Positions 9,734 through 18,030 of a stretch of 64,000 nucleotides of DNA are shown piece by piece (position 1 is the first letter of the stretch; each line of letters starts with the position of its first letter). The notes beneath the pieces were generated by a model, which worked only from the letters and a program-made list of their open reading frames with translations, had not been told where the DNA came from and ran no database searches. The translations under genes were made by a program, and so were the position numbers. Origin of the DNA: Oceanimonas smirnovii ATCC BAA-899 (GTDB lineage Bacteria; Pseudomonadota; Gammaproteobacteria; Enterobacterales; Aeromonadaceae); NCBI RefSeq assembly GCF_000381965.1, contig NZ_KB908462.1, positions 62,001 through 126,000 of the forward strand. Reading direction: 5' to 3'.

Positions 9734-10458
9734 CCCGCGCGCTGGGCTGGCTGATCCCCGGGCTGTTGCTGGCGCTGCTGACCCTGAACATGGACGCACT
9801 CACGCCGCTGTTTCGTCTGCTGGTGGACGCCCCCGCGCCGGCCATTTACGCCCGGGACAGTTTTCTCAACCTGCTGGGCTGGCATGTACTGGCGGTGTTT
9901 GTCGCCATTGCCGCCGCCACCCTGCTGGCGCTGGGGGCCGCCATTGCCGTGACCCGGCCTTCGGGCAAGGCTTTTTTTCCGCTGGCCCGGGCCCTGGCCA
10001 ATCTGGGCCAGACCTTTCCGCCGGTGGCGGTGCTGGCGCTGGCGGTACCGGCGCTGGGCTTTGGTCTTACTCCCACCCTGGTGGCTCTGCTGCTCTACGG
10101 CATGCTGCCGATTTTTGAAAATGCCGTGACCGGGTTGCAGCAAATTCCCGCCAGTGTGCGCGAGGCGGCCAAAGGCATGGGCATGACGCCCCTGCAACGG
10201 TTGTGGCGGGTGGAATTGCCTCTGGCCCTGCCCACTCTGGTGGCGGGCATTCGCATTTCGCTGATCATCAGCATAGGCACCGCCACCATCGGCTCGACTG
10301 TGGCGGCCAAGGGTTTTGGCGAGGTAATTATTGCCGGCCTGCTCACCGACAACCTGGCCTTTGTACTGCAAGGCGGCATCATGGTGGCGCTGATGGCCAT
10401 GATGCTCGACGCCTTGCTCCGCCGCCTTGAGCAACGGCTGACGCCGCCAGGCGGGTGA
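9730..10458 (+). CDS. yehW: Osmoprotectant ABC permease YehW
   Basis: Second permease of the importer, 242 residues with about six spans. The EAA loop is VREAAKGMGMTPLQRLWRVELP and the C-terminal SIGTATIGSTVAAKGFGEVI is typical of OpuCB/YehW proteins. It starts at ATG 9730, overlapping the yehX stop, and is last in the operon. Together with OsmF, YehY and YehX it would form a binding-protein-dependent importer for glycine betaine or a related compatible solute. Confidence 0.91.
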   Translation: MTRALGWLIPGLLLALLTLNMDALTPLFRLLVDAPAPAIYARDSFLNLLGWHVLAVFVAIAAATLLALGAAIAVTRPSGKAFFPLARALANLGQTFPPVAVLALAVPALGFGLTPTLVALLLYGMLPIFENAVTGLQQIPASVREAAKGMGMTPLQRLWRVELPLALPTLVAGIRISLIISIGTATIGSTVAAKGFGEVIIAGLLTDNLAFVLQGGIMVALMAMMLDALLRRLEQRLTPPGG

Positions 10459-10477
10459 GAATACGGGGACTGGGGAA

Positions 10478-10552
10478 TTGTAGGCCCGGTTTTACACCGG
10501 GCAGATACATTCACCTGCGACACCGCTGCCGCGAATAAATCGCGGCCTACAA
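10478..10552. repeat. REP-like palindromic intergenic repeat
   Basis: Outer arms TTGTAGGC (10478-10485) and GCCTACAA (10545-10552) enclose two small hairpins, CCCGGTTTTACACCGGG and CCGCGAATAAATCGCGG. This form is typical of short palindromic repeats scattered in gammaproteobacterial genomes. It lies between the convergent yehW and monooxygenase genes, where it may also end transcription or protect 3' ends. Only one copy of this type is in the window. Confidence 0.6.
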
Positions 10553-10576
10553 CCCCCGCCACTTACAGCTGAAAGC

Positions 10577-11890
10577 TTACGGCTGACAGCTCCCCGCAGG
10601 GGGAAGTCCCAGATGCTCCCGCAGAGTAGAGCCTTCATACTCGGTGCGGAACAGGCCGCGGCGTTGCAGCTCGGGCACCACCTGATCCACAAAGTCCTCG
10701 ATGCCGGCGGGCAATGAGGGCGGCATCAGGTTAAAGCCGTCGGCACCCTCGTTGCGAAACCACTGCTCCATGCGGTCGGCAACCGACTCGGGCGTGCCCA
10801 CCATGGTGCAGTGGCCGCCGCCCGCAGCGAGCCGGCCCAGCAGCTGGCGCACCGTGGGCTGCTCGGTCTCAATAATGCGCAGCACGGTGGCGTAGCGGCC
10901 TTTCGGGCCGGTGAACACATCCAAAGACGGCAGTGCCGGCACGGGGGCGTCCAGCTCCCAGCCGGAGCAGTCCTGCCCTACATAGGTGCCGAGCTGGCGC
11001 AGCGAGGCGTCGGCGGGCAGCAGCTCATCCAGCTCCCGCTGCTTGGCTTTGGCCTCGGCCTCGGTAGAGGCCACATAGGTCACCAGCCCGGGCATGATGG
11101 GCACATCCACACTGCGGCCCGCGGCTCTCACCCGGCGCTTGATGTCGCGGTAGTAGTCCTGGGCCGCCGGCAGATCGTAGGCCACGGCGTAAATGGCTTC
11201 GGCGCACTGGGCCGCCAGAGTGCGCCCCTGCTCTGAAGCGCCGGCCTGAAACAGCACCGGATGCCCCTGAGGCGGGCGTGGCACATTGAGCGGGCCGTCC
11301 ACCAGAAAGAATTCGCCGTTGTGATGAATGGGGTTCACCTTGCCGGGGTCGGCATAGTGGCCGGCCCGATCCATCACCAGCGCATCAGCAGCCCAGGAAT
11401 CCCACAGCTTGATCACCGCCTCCACAAACTCCTCGGCCCGGCGGTAACGCTCGGCGTGCGCGGGCATGGCCTCGTAGCCGTGGTTGCGGGCTTCCACGTC
11501 AAACATGGAGGTGACCACGTTCCAGCCCATGCGGCCGTTGGAGATATGATCCAGCGAGGCCATCATGCGCGCAGCGTGAAAGGGCGTGAAAAAGGTGCTC
11601 GACACAGTGCTGATAAAACCGATGCGGTCCGTGGCCCGGCTCATGGCCGCCATGGCGGTCAGCGGCTCCAGAAACCAGTAGCTGCCGTCCGCCACATTGC
11701 CGGTAGACTGGCCGTCGGCAAAGAACACCGCATCCAGCTTGCCGCGCTCGGCGGTTTGCGCCAGACGCTCGTAATAGCGAATATCCCCCAGCTGCTCCAC
11801 CGCGGAATTGGGGTGACGCCAGGCGGCCCTGTGGTGGCCGCACCCGAACAGAAACAGGTTCAGGTGCATCATGCGTTCGTTCATGCTCAT
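10577..11890 (-). CDS. Flavin-dependent monooxygenase, NtaA/SnaA/DszA class, thiamine-regulated
   Basis: 437-residue luciferase-like (LLM) two-component monooxygenase. Family hallmarks include the N-terminal LFGCGHHRAAWRHP, FFADGQSTGN, RIGFISTVSSTFF, GRMGWNVVTS (flavin/substrate face), VNPIHHNGEFF and PVLFQAGASEQGR. Members oxidise nitrogen- or sulfur-containing small molecules (nitrilotriacetate, pristinamycin, dibenzothiophene sulfone) using reduced FMN from a separate reductase. It starts at ATG 11890 within TGATG, sharing a base with the stop of the upstream SDR gene, so both are expressed from the TPP-riboswitch leader. That context points to a thiamine-related substrate; this is inference. 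No dedicated flavin reductase is next to it, although fre lies 40 kb away. Confidence 0.9.
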   Translation of the reverse strand: MSMNERMMHLNLFLFGCGHHRAAWRHPNSAVEQLGDIRYYERLAQTAERGKLDAVFFADGQSTGNVADGSYWFLEPLTAMAAMSRATDRIGFISTVSSTFFTPFHAARMMASLDHISNGRMGWNVVTSMFDVEARNHGYEAMPAHAERYRRAEEFVEAVIKLWDSWAADALVMDRAGHYADPGKVNPIHHNGEFFLVDGPLNVPRPPQGHPVLFQAGASEQGRTLAAQCAEAIYAVAYDLPAAQDYYRDIKRRVRAAGRSVDVPIMPGLVTYVASTEAEAKAKQRELDELLPADASLRQLGTYVGQDCSGWELDAPVPALPSLDVFTGPKGRYATVLRIIETEQPTVRQLLGRLAAGGGHCTMVGTPESVADRMEQWFRNEGADGFNLMPPSLPAGIEDFVDQVVPELQRRGLFRTEYEGSTLREHLGLPPAGSCQP

Positions 11891-12663
11891 CAGTTTTTCA
11901 CCAGACCGCCGTCCACCACCAGATTCTGGCCGGTGACCGAGCGGGACCAGGGCGAGGCAAAAAACAGGGTGGCGTCGGCAAATTCCGCCGGCGTGGTCAC
12001 CCGGCGCAGCGGCGTATTGGCGGCAATGTAGTCAAACACTTCCTCGGGAGTAGCGGCAGAGGCATCGGTAGTGCGCAGCAGGCCGCCGGATACCATGTTG
12101 ACGGTAATGCCGTCCGGGCCCAGATCCTGCGACAGGGTGCGGGTCAGCGACAGCAGCGCGGCCTTGGCGGCGGTGTAGTCGTGGTAAGGCACCACCGGGT
12201 TCTGGAACAGATTGGTGCCCACATTAACGATGCGGCCAAAACCGGTTTTACGCATGCCAGGCAGCGCCGCCCGGGTGGTGTTTAAGGCACCGCCGGCAAT
12301 ACCTTCCAGCTGCTGGTGCAAATGCTCCCAGGTCAGCGCTTCGGCATGGGGCCGGGCATCACCATTAAAAGAAAACACCGGCAGGGCGTTGTTGATGACG
12401 GTGGTTACCGGGCAGCCGAAATGGGCCTCGGCCTGGTCAAACATGGCCTGCACGGCGGCGGCGTCAGTCACATCGGCCTGCACCGCCAGGGTCTGCTCCG
12501 GCGCTTCGGCCGCCAGCTTTTGTGCCGCCTCGGCGCTGTTCAGGTAGTTGATCACCACTTTGGCACCTTCGCGCAAAAAGGCGCGCACCAGATGCTCGCC
12601 CAGGCCGCGGGCGCCGCCGGTAACCAGCACCAGTTGTTCATTAAATGGAATGGAAGTTTGCAT
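11890..12663 (-). CDS. Short-chain dehydrogenase/reductase behind a TPP riboswitch
   Basis: 257-residue classical SDR. The cofactor loop TGGARGLG is at residues 15-22, NNA at 91-93 and the catalytic pair is Tyr163 and Lys167 (YTAAK). At the usual position of the catalytic Ser, 13 residues before the Tyr, stands Thr150 (NVGTN). It looks FabG-like by sequence but is unlikely to serve fatty acid synthesis here. It is the first gene after the riboswitch and is translationally coupled to the flavin monooxygenase. A role in reducing or oxidising a carbonyl or alcohol of a thiamine-related compound is an inference from regulation only. Confidence 0.88.
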   Translation of the reverse strand: MQTSIPFNEQLVLVTGGARGLGEHLVRAFLREGAKVVINYLNSAEAAQKLAAEAPEQTLAVQADVTDAAAVQAMFDQAEAHFGCPVTTVINNALPVFSFNGDARPHAEALTWEHLHQQLEGIAGGALNTTRAALPGMRKTGFGRIVNVGTNLFQNPVVPYHDYTAAKAALLSLTRTLSQDLGPDGITVNMVSGGLLRTTDASAATPEEVFDYIAANTPLRRVTTPAEFADATLFFASPWSRSVTGQNLVVDGGLVKN

Positions 12664-12668
12664 TTTCT

Positions 12669-12684
12669 ACCTCGAAGCTGAGGC
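12669..12684 (-). promoter_or_regulatory. Hairpin masking the SDR ribosome binding site (riboswitch output)
   Basis: On the - strand CCTC and GAGG (12683-12670) pair around a six-base loop, and the GAGGT arm is the best ribosome binding site for ATG 12663. A small hairpin that hides it fits a translational TPP switch. This is a fold read by eye. Confidence 0.5.
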
Positions 12685-12722
12685 GAAGGCATAAGGCAGC
12701 AAAGGCACCAGGCCGGCAGGCT

Positions 12723-12802
12723 GACATCCCTTCGCCAGTATGAACTGGATCAGGTTCAACGGGTGTTATCTCAGCCCTGCTTAGCAGGACACCCCGTGTC
12801 TC
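12723..12802 (-). promoter_or_regulatory. TPP riboswitch (THI element) before the SDR/monooxygenase operon
   Basis: Read on the - strand the sequence contains the invariant THI-box parts in order: GGGGTG near the 5' side, GCTGAGAT, ACCCGTTGAACCTGATC, and the 3' part TACTGGCGAAGGGA. Binding of thiamine pyrophosphate normally shuts expression off. About 60 bases separate the aptamer from the start codon, and no strong terminator is seen there, which suggests control of translation. Confidence 0.93.
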
Positions 12803-12932
12803 GGCACGAACCATAACATACCCGCAACGAAAGCTGGAAGCGGCCAGCTTGAAGCTGGAAGCAATTCAGGTTGGTTTGCAGGTTCTGTATGGTGCTGGTT
12901 GAATTTTCTTTGCTAACAACGTCGATGCTGCT

Positions 12933-13049
12933 CGAAGCAGCAGCGGGGATTGCCGGAGCCGACCGTCACATGCCATGGACGGCATGTGCCGAGCGTCCCA
13001 AGGATGGGCTTGAAGCGTGTCGGCGTAGCGCAACCGCGCTGATGCTTCG
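12933..13049. repeat. Dispersed structured repeat, type A, copy 1
   Basis: 117 bp with terminal inverted arms (CGAAGCAGCAGCGGGG and its near complement ending GATGCTTCG) and an inner palindrome ACATGCC...GGCATGT. It recurs at 43337, 47545 and 54071. It occupies part of the gap between the riboswitch and pyrC. The rest of that gap (12803-12932 and 13050-13125) holds a short GCTGGAAGC repeat at about 12830-12862 and presumably the pyrC promoter, which I cannot place. Confidence 0.85.
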
Positions 13050-13125
13050 GTGGCTATATTTGGTGAAAACCGCCAGTAAGTGGATAATGAAGCTCTCGAA
13101 AGCAATGGATAACGCCGAGCCGACT

Positions 13126-14157
13126 ATGACCACACTGACAATTACCCGCCCCGACGACTGGCACCTGCACCTGCGCGACGGTGAGCAACTGCAAGACACA
13201 GTACGCGACGCCAGCCGCTATCTGGGCCGCGCCCTCGTTATGCCCAACCTGGTGCCGCCCGTTACCACCACAGAGCTTGCCAACCAATACCGCGAGCGCA
13301 TTCTGGCGGTACGCCCCGAAGGCAGCCGGTTTGAGCCGGTAATGAGCCTGTATCTCACCGACAAAACCGACCCCGACGAAATTCGCAAGGGCCGCACCAG
13401 CGGCGACATTGTTGCCTGCAAACTCTACCCGGCCGGTGCCACCACCAACTCCGACTCCGGCGTGACCGATGTAAAAAACATCTATCCGGTGCTGGCAGCC
13501 ATGCAGGAAACCGGCACCCTGCTGCTGGTGCACGGTGAAGTCACCGATTCGCGCATCGACATCTTTGACCGGGAAAAAGTGTTCCTCGAAACCGTGCTGC
13601 CCGACGTGGTGCGCGACTTCCCCGACCTGAAAATCGTGCTTGAGCACATCACCACAGAGCACGCGGTGAACTTTGTGGAGCAGGCCGGCGACAACGTGGC
13701 CGCCACCATTACCGCTCACCACCTGCTGTTTAACCGCAACCATATGCTGGTGGGCGGCATTCGCCCGCACTACTACTGTCTGCCCATTCTCAAGCGCAAC
13801 ACCCATCAGGCCGCTCTGGTGCGTGCCGCCACCAGCGGCAGCAAAAAATTCTTTCTGGGCACCGACTCGGCCCCGCACTTTCAGCACCGCAAAGAGGCCG
13901 CCTGCGGCTGCGCCGGTGCCTACACGTCTCACGCTGCCATTGAGCTGTATGCTGAAGTGTTTGAAGAAGCCGGTGCGCTCAACAAGTTGGAAGCCTTTGC
14001 CAGCCATAACGGCCCCGACTTCTACGGCCTGCCCCGCAACCCAGACACCATCACTCTGGTAAAAGAATCCTGGACGGTGGACGCTACCCTGCCCCTGGGC
14101 GGTGACCAGCTGGTGCCCATTCGCGCCGGCGAAGACATTGGCTGGATGGTGAAATAA
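13126..14157 (+). CDS. pyrC: Dihydroorotase PyrC
   Basis: Zinc enzyme that cyclises N-carbamoyl-aspartate to dihydroorotate in pyrimidine synthesis; 343 residues (E. coli 348). The metal and substrate residues are all visible: HLHLRD (two His and substrate Arg), the carboxylated Lys in [19 protein letters not shown], the His in LEHITT and the catalytic Asp in [12 protein letters not shown] 13126 gives the family N-terminus ([16 protein letters not shown]). ATG 13105 is in frame but lacks a better ribosome binding site. It lies between two TPP riboswitches but belongs to neither unit by orientation or terminator. Confidence 0.96.
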   Translation: MTTLTITRPDDWHLHLRDGEQLQDTVRDASRYLGRALVMPNLVPPVTTTELANQYRERILAVRPEGSRFEPVMSLYLTDKTDPDEIRKGRTSGDIVACKLYPAGATTNSDSGVTDVKNIYPVLAAMQETGTLLLVHGEVTDSRIDIFDREKVFLETVLPDVVRDFPDLKIVLEHITTEHAVNFVEQAGDNVAATITAHHLLFNRNHMLVGGIRPHYYCLPILKRNTHQAALVRAATSGSKKFFLGTDSAPHFQHRKEAACGCAGAYTSHAAIELYAEVFEEAGALNKLEAFASHNGPDFYGLPRNPDTITLVKESWTVDATLPLGGDQLVPIRAGEDIGWMVK

Positions 14158-14172
14158 CCATGGTCAGTTAAT

Positions 14173-14199
14173 AAAAACGCGACTTCGGTCGCGTTTTTT
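14173..14199 (+). terminator. pyrC terminator
   Basis: Stem AAAACGCGAC / GTCGCGTTTT around a TTCG tetraloop, followed by a T run. It separates pyrC from the downstream riboswitch unit. Confidence 0.9.
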
Positions 14200-14257
14200 G
14201 TGTTGCATTTGAGTTGATTGACAATCAAGGCCCCGCCCCTTACTCTCATTCTGCATT

Positions 14258-14344
14258 CCTGGGGGAGCCCACACGGGCTGAGACTCCGCCACACAGGCGG
14301 TAACCCTTAGAACCTGATCCGGATAATGCCGGCGAAGGGAAGGA
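14258..14344 (+). promoter_or_regulatory. TPP riboswitch (THI element) before the ThiV-like symporter
   Basis: Contains GGGGGAGCCC, GGGCTGAGA, ACCCTTAGAACCTGATC, CGGATAATGCCGGCGAAGGGA in the canonical order, with an extra hairpin (CCGCC...GGCGG) in the variable P3 arm. A downstream segment at 14378-14393 (CCTCTTCCTTTCGCCC) is complementary to the 3' side of the aptamer (GGCGAAGGGAAGG, 14331-14343). This offers an alternative fold for switching. Confidence 0.95.
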
Positions 14345-14438
14345 AACGAACGATCCCGCACCATTACGATCCGCCCGCCTCTTCCTTTCGCCCGTATGCC
14401 CCGGCTATTTCATGCTCGCGGGAGCAAAGGGAGAACAC

Positions 14439-15878
14439 ATGCTGGACACCACCACCGCCATTTTATGGCTCTGTTTATTTGCGGCGGTTTTCGCCATTCC
14501 CGGGTTGCTGTACGCCCGCCGGCAAAACGACAAACCGGAAGACTTTATTGTGGCCCGCAACAGCCAGAGCGGCACCGCCACTACATTAACCTTGCTGGCC
14601 ACCACCATGGGCACCTGGATTTTGTTTGGTCCGGCTCAGGCCGCCACCTGGGGCGGTGTGGGTGCCATTACCGGCTATGCCCTTGGTGTGCTGGCACCCC
14701 GGCTGATTATGATTCCGCTGGGCAAACGTATTCGCGAGCTAATGCCCGAAGGCCACACCCTCACTGAATTTGTAATGGGACGCTACGGCCGGGGCATGTT
14801 TGGTTTTGTGCTGGTGATCATGCTGTTTTACATGTTTATTGCGCTCACCGCCGGCCTTACCGCCATTGCCCAGATGGTAGCCCTGCTGGCACCGGTGCCG
14901 CTGTGGACTACTGCCGGCATTGTGATGGTGGCCACCCTTGTTTACACCCTGTATGGCGGCCTGCGGGTCACCATTTTTACCGACCGGGTGCAGATGCTGG
15001 TGATTTTACCGTTTTTGCTGGTGCTGATAGCCCTGGGCTGGCAGGCTACCGACGGTCTGGCCCCGGCCCTGGCCGGCCTGCAACAAACCGCACCGCACCT
15101 GCTTGACCCGCTCGACACCACAGGGCTGAAATCGGGCCTTACCTTCTTTCTTGCCGTGGTGCTGACCGGCCTCTTCTATCAGGGCACCTGGCAGCGGGTG
15201 TTTGCCGCACGGGACAACAAGGTTATTCGTAACGGCTTTATTCTGAGCGGCGTGCTCAGCTTTCCCATCATCTTTATTATGGGGCTGTTTGGCCTGGCCT
15301 TTGTGGGCCTGAACCTGCCCGGCGACGGCTCGGTGGCGCTGTTCAGCGTGCTGATGCCCGACATGCCGCTGTGGTTTGCCATTGGCCTGCTGCCCTTTGG
15401 CCTGGCGCTGATCATGAGCAGCGCCGACTCCACCATCAGCGGCCTGACCAGCATGCTGGTGGTAGACCTGCGCCGGCTGCTGCCCGAGACCAGCGTACAC
15501 ACTCTGCTGGGGCTGTCGCGCTGGCTAATTGTGCTGTCTTCCATTCCGGTGCTCTATGTGGCCTCGCAGGGCTTTAGTGTGCTTTATTTGTTCCTGCTGG
15601 CAGATCTGCTGTGCTGTGCCGCTGCCTTTCCGGTGTTCTTTGGCTTTTACAACGCCCGCTATCAGGGCTGGAACGCCATGCTCAGCACACTCGGCGGCCT
15701 GGTGGCCGGCCTGATGCTGTTCCCGGCCCCGGGCGAAGCCGCCACCTATTTGCTGGAGTCGTTCCTGCTGGCCACCTTTGTGCCGGTGGCCATGTCTGCC
15801 CTGCTGCTGCTGGTGCCTAACCGCAACCCCTTTGACTTTGCCGCTTTGGCCAGCCGGGTGCGCAGCCTGGAAAGCTGA
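14439..15878 (+). CDS. thiV: Sodium:solute symporter under TPP control, candidate ThiV
   Basis: 479-residue sodium/solute symporter (SSS) family membrane protein with about 13 hydrophobic spans. Seen are DFIVARNSQSGTATTLTLLA after the first span, TYALYGGLR-like VYTLYGGLRVTIFTDRVQ and the C-terminal SSADSTISGLTSMLVVDL, all typical of the family. ATG 14439 has AAGGGA at 14427-14432; an in-frame ATG 14412 is poorly placed. The preceding TPP riboswitch implies import of thiamine or a precursor. From memory, SSS proteins behind TPP riboswitches have been called ThiV and proposed to import the pyrimidine HMP in marine bacteria. The symbol is therefore a prediction. Confidence 0.85.
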   Translation: MLDTTTAILWLCLFAAVFAIPGLLYARRQNDKPEDFIVARNSQSGTATTLTLLATTMGTWILFGPAQAATWGGVGAITGYALGVLAPRLIMIPLGKRIRELMPEGHTLTEFVMGRYGRGMFGFVLVIMLFYMFIALTAGLTAIAQMVALLAPVPLWTTAGIVMVATLVYTLYGGLRVTIFTDRVQMLVILPFLLVLIALGWQATDGLAPALAGLQQTAPHLLDPLDTTGLKSGLTFFLAVVLTGLFYQGTWQRVFAARDNKVIRNGFILSGVLSFPIIFIMGLFGLAFVGLNLPGDGSVALFSVLMPDMPLWFAIGLLPFGLALIMSSADSTISGLTSMLVVDLRRLLPETSVHTLLGLSRWLIVLSSIPVLYVASQGFSVLYLFLLADLLCCAAAFPVFFGFYNARYQGWNAMLSTLGGLVAGLMLFPAPGEAATYLLESFLLATFVPVAMSALLLLVPNRNPFDFAALASRVRSLES

Positions 15879-16001
15879 TTTCGTTTTGTTGTAACCATTC
15901 GTCGCAAGACATTGCCGGCGTGCCCCAAGGCCGCCGGTTTTTTTGTGTTCTACACTGAGTGCACAACAATCGGCAAACCGGTACTCAAGCGGAGAGCACT
16001 C

Positions 16002-16484
16002 ATTAAAACAATAACCACCTCACTGACACTGGCCCTGCTCTTGGCCCCGCTGGCGGTTGCCAACGAGCTGACCGGTACCCTCAACGGAGAACAACACAGC
16101 TGGCATATTCTGGAGCATGAGCAAGGCTCTACCGCCAACTTCAGTGAGCTGATGCCCGGCATGTACAGCGTATCTATTCAGGGCCATCGCCAGAACAAAT
16201 ATGAAACCAAGGGCACACTCACCATCGACTTTATGGTGATACAAGATAAGGTCAACACTGCTTCTGTCACCTATTTTCCGGAAAGCAGCCTTACCCCGCA
16301 CTACGGCACCAAAGAAGAAGTACCCATTCAGCTGGATGTGCTGGAGCTTAATAACGAAAACGGCCGGGCCAGCGGCAGTGTAAACACCACCCTGATGTAT
16401 GTGGAAAATCTGCAAACAGAGCACACCCCGAACAACACCATGGAAATAGACGTCAGCTTTGATGTAAGGCTGCAAAAGGAATAA
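16002..16484 (+). CDS. Small exported protein of unknown function, apparent ATT start
   Basis: About 160 residues. The frame is open from further upstream, but a classical signal peptide (KTITTSLTLALLLAPLAVA) begins exactly at ATT 16002, five bases after GGAGAG (15991-15996). TTG 15912 and GTG 15945 are in frame but would put 19-30 odd residues before the signal. The mature part is acidic, rich in Thr and Asn and beta-like, with no cysteine and no motif I recognise. It follows the ThiV-like gene by 123 bp and is convergent with norR. A periplasmic location is likely; function is unknown. Confidence 0.7.
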   Translation: MKTITTSLTLALLLAPLAVANELTGTLNGEQHSWHILEHEQGSTANFSELMPGMYSVSIQGHRQNKYETKGTLTIDFMVIQDKVNTASVTYFPESSLTPHYGTKEEVPIQLDVLELNNENGRASGSVNTTLMYVENLQTEHTPNNTMEIDVSFDVRLQKE

Positions 16485-16499
16485 TACTTGGGCACTCGC

Positions 16500-18029
16500 T
16501 CACTTCATCCCCAACCGCTTCGCCAGTTTATGCAGGTTACTGGGATCCACTTCCAGCAGGCGGGCGGCGGCGGCCCAGTTGTGTTCGGTAGCGTCCAGCG
16601 CCTGTTTAATGGCGGCCTGCTGAGCCTGATTAGTCACCTGTTGCAGGCTGGCCAGCGGGTGAGGAGCTGCCTTGGGTATGCTTGCTGTCTGTGCGGGTTC
16701 GGCTAATGGCTCACTGCCGGCCAAATCCAGCAGCTCCGGTTCCAGGGTGATGATGTCGGCGCGGTCGGCACCCCGGCTGAGGGCCTTGATGGCGGCGCGG
16801 CTGATCACATGCTCCAGCTCGCGCACGTTACCGGGCCAGGCGTAGGCGCACAGGGCTCGCTCAGCGGCGGGCGAGAGCCGCAGGCTGCGCAGGCCCAGCC
16901 GGCCCCGGTTCAGCTCGAGAAAGTGGCCGGCCAGTATCAGCACGTCCCCTTCCCGCTCCCGCAGCGGCGGAATGGGCACCGGGTAGACCGACAGCCGGTG
17001 GTAGAGATCGGCACGAAAATGGCCGTCGCGTACGCTGTCGTGCAGCTGGCGATTGGTGGCCGCAATAATTCTTATATTTACCTTGCGCGGTTCGTCTTCC
17101 CCCAGCCGCTGTATTTCACCGTTTTGCAGGGTGCGCAGCAGCTTGGCCTGAATGCCCAGTGGCAGTTCACCCACTTCATCCAGAAACAAAGTGCCGCCGT
17201 CGGCGGCTTCAAAGCGGCCGGGCCGGGCGTTGCCGGCACCGGAGAAAGCACCTTTTACATGGCCGAACAGCTCGCTTTCGGCCAGGGATTCGGGCAGGGC
17301 GGCACAGTTTACCTGCACCAGCGGCTTGTCTTTGCGGGGCGAGCGCTGATGCAGGCGGCGGGCAAACAAGTCCTTGCCCACGCCGGTTTCACCGGTAAGC
17401 AGCACCGGCAAATCCGAGTCGGCCACCACATTCAGCTCGTGCAGCAGCCGTTTAAGCTTGGTGCTCTGCCCCAGAATTTCCCCTTCCTGCCGGTCGCCCA
17501 AAGGTACAGGCGCATCCTGCCGGGCCAGCCGCAGGGCACGAATGTCCCGCTCCAGCCGGGTCATGCGCACGGCGGCGGCTACGGTCAGCGCCAGCCGTTG
17601 CAGGGAATCTTGAGCGTCCTGATCAAAAGTGCCGGCGGTCAGTGCATCCAGAGTCATCACACCCCAGAGTTCGCCGTTCACATACAAACTGATGCCCATG
17701 CAGTCGTGCACCGGCAATGCCTCACCCACATGATGTTCCAGCAGGCCGTCGTAGGGGTCGGGCAGAGGTGAGTCGGGGGCAAAGGCCACAGTGCTGCGGC
17801 TGGCCAGAATGGCCGCCAGCCTTGGGTGCTGAGCCACCACAAAACGCCGGCCAAGGGCCTCCTGCACCAAACCTTCTACCGCCACCGGGCTGAGCATGCC
17901 GTCCTGCAGCCGCAGCAGACACACGGCACCGCAGCCAAAATGTTCCCGCACCATACGCACCAGACTCTGTAGTCGCACGGCTCTGGGTAGCTCGGCGGCC
18001 AGATCCGCCAGCAGAATTTCATAAAGCAT
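16500..18029 (-). CDS. norR: Nitric oxide-responsive sigma-54 activator NorR
   Basis: 509-residue enhancer-binding protein. An N-terminal GAF domain (about 1-160) senses NO through a mononuclear iron in studied homologues. The AAA+ domain shows Walker A GETGVGKD (213-220), the sigma-54 contact loop GAFSGA (260-265, GAFTGA in most homologues), Walker B TLFLDEVGE (280-288) and the arginine-finger region. The C-terminal Fis-type helix-turn-helix is NWAAAARLLEVDPSNLHKLA. It is divergent from ytfE-norB, with three NorR-type boxes and a sigma-54 promoter between, which fixes its target. The conservative Thr to Ser change in the sigma-54 loop is the only oddity. Confidence 0.95.
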   Translation of the reverse strand: MLYEILLADLAAELPRAVRLQSLVRMVREHFGCGAVCLLRLQDGMLSPVAVEGLVQEALGRRFVVAQHPRLAAILASRSTVAFAPDSPLPDPYDGLLEHHVGEALPVHDCMGISLYVNGELWGVMTLDALTAGTFDQDAQDSLQRLALTVAAAVRMTRLERDIRALRLARQDAPVPLGDRQEGEILGQSTKLKRLLHELNVVADSDLPVLLTGETGVGKDLFARRLHQRSPRKDKPLVQVNCAALPESLAESELFGHVKGAFSGAGNARPGRFEAADGGTLFLDEVGELPLGIQAKLLRTLQNGEIQRLGEDEPRKVNIRIIAATNRQLHDSVRDGHFRADLYHRLSVYPVPIPPLREREGDVLILAGHFLELNRGRLGLRSLRLSPAAERALCAYAWPGNVRELEHVISRAAIKALSRGADRADIITLEPELLDLAGSEPLAEPAQTASIPKAAPHPLASLQQVTNQAQQAAIKQALDATEHNWAAAARLLEVDPSNLHKLAKRLGMK

Positions 18030-18030
18030 G

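Noticed and set aside
12933..13049. Type A repeat as an insertion sequence or CRISPR unit
   Set aside because: There is no transposase gene in any copy and no regularly spaced short repeats; copies lie kilobases apart.
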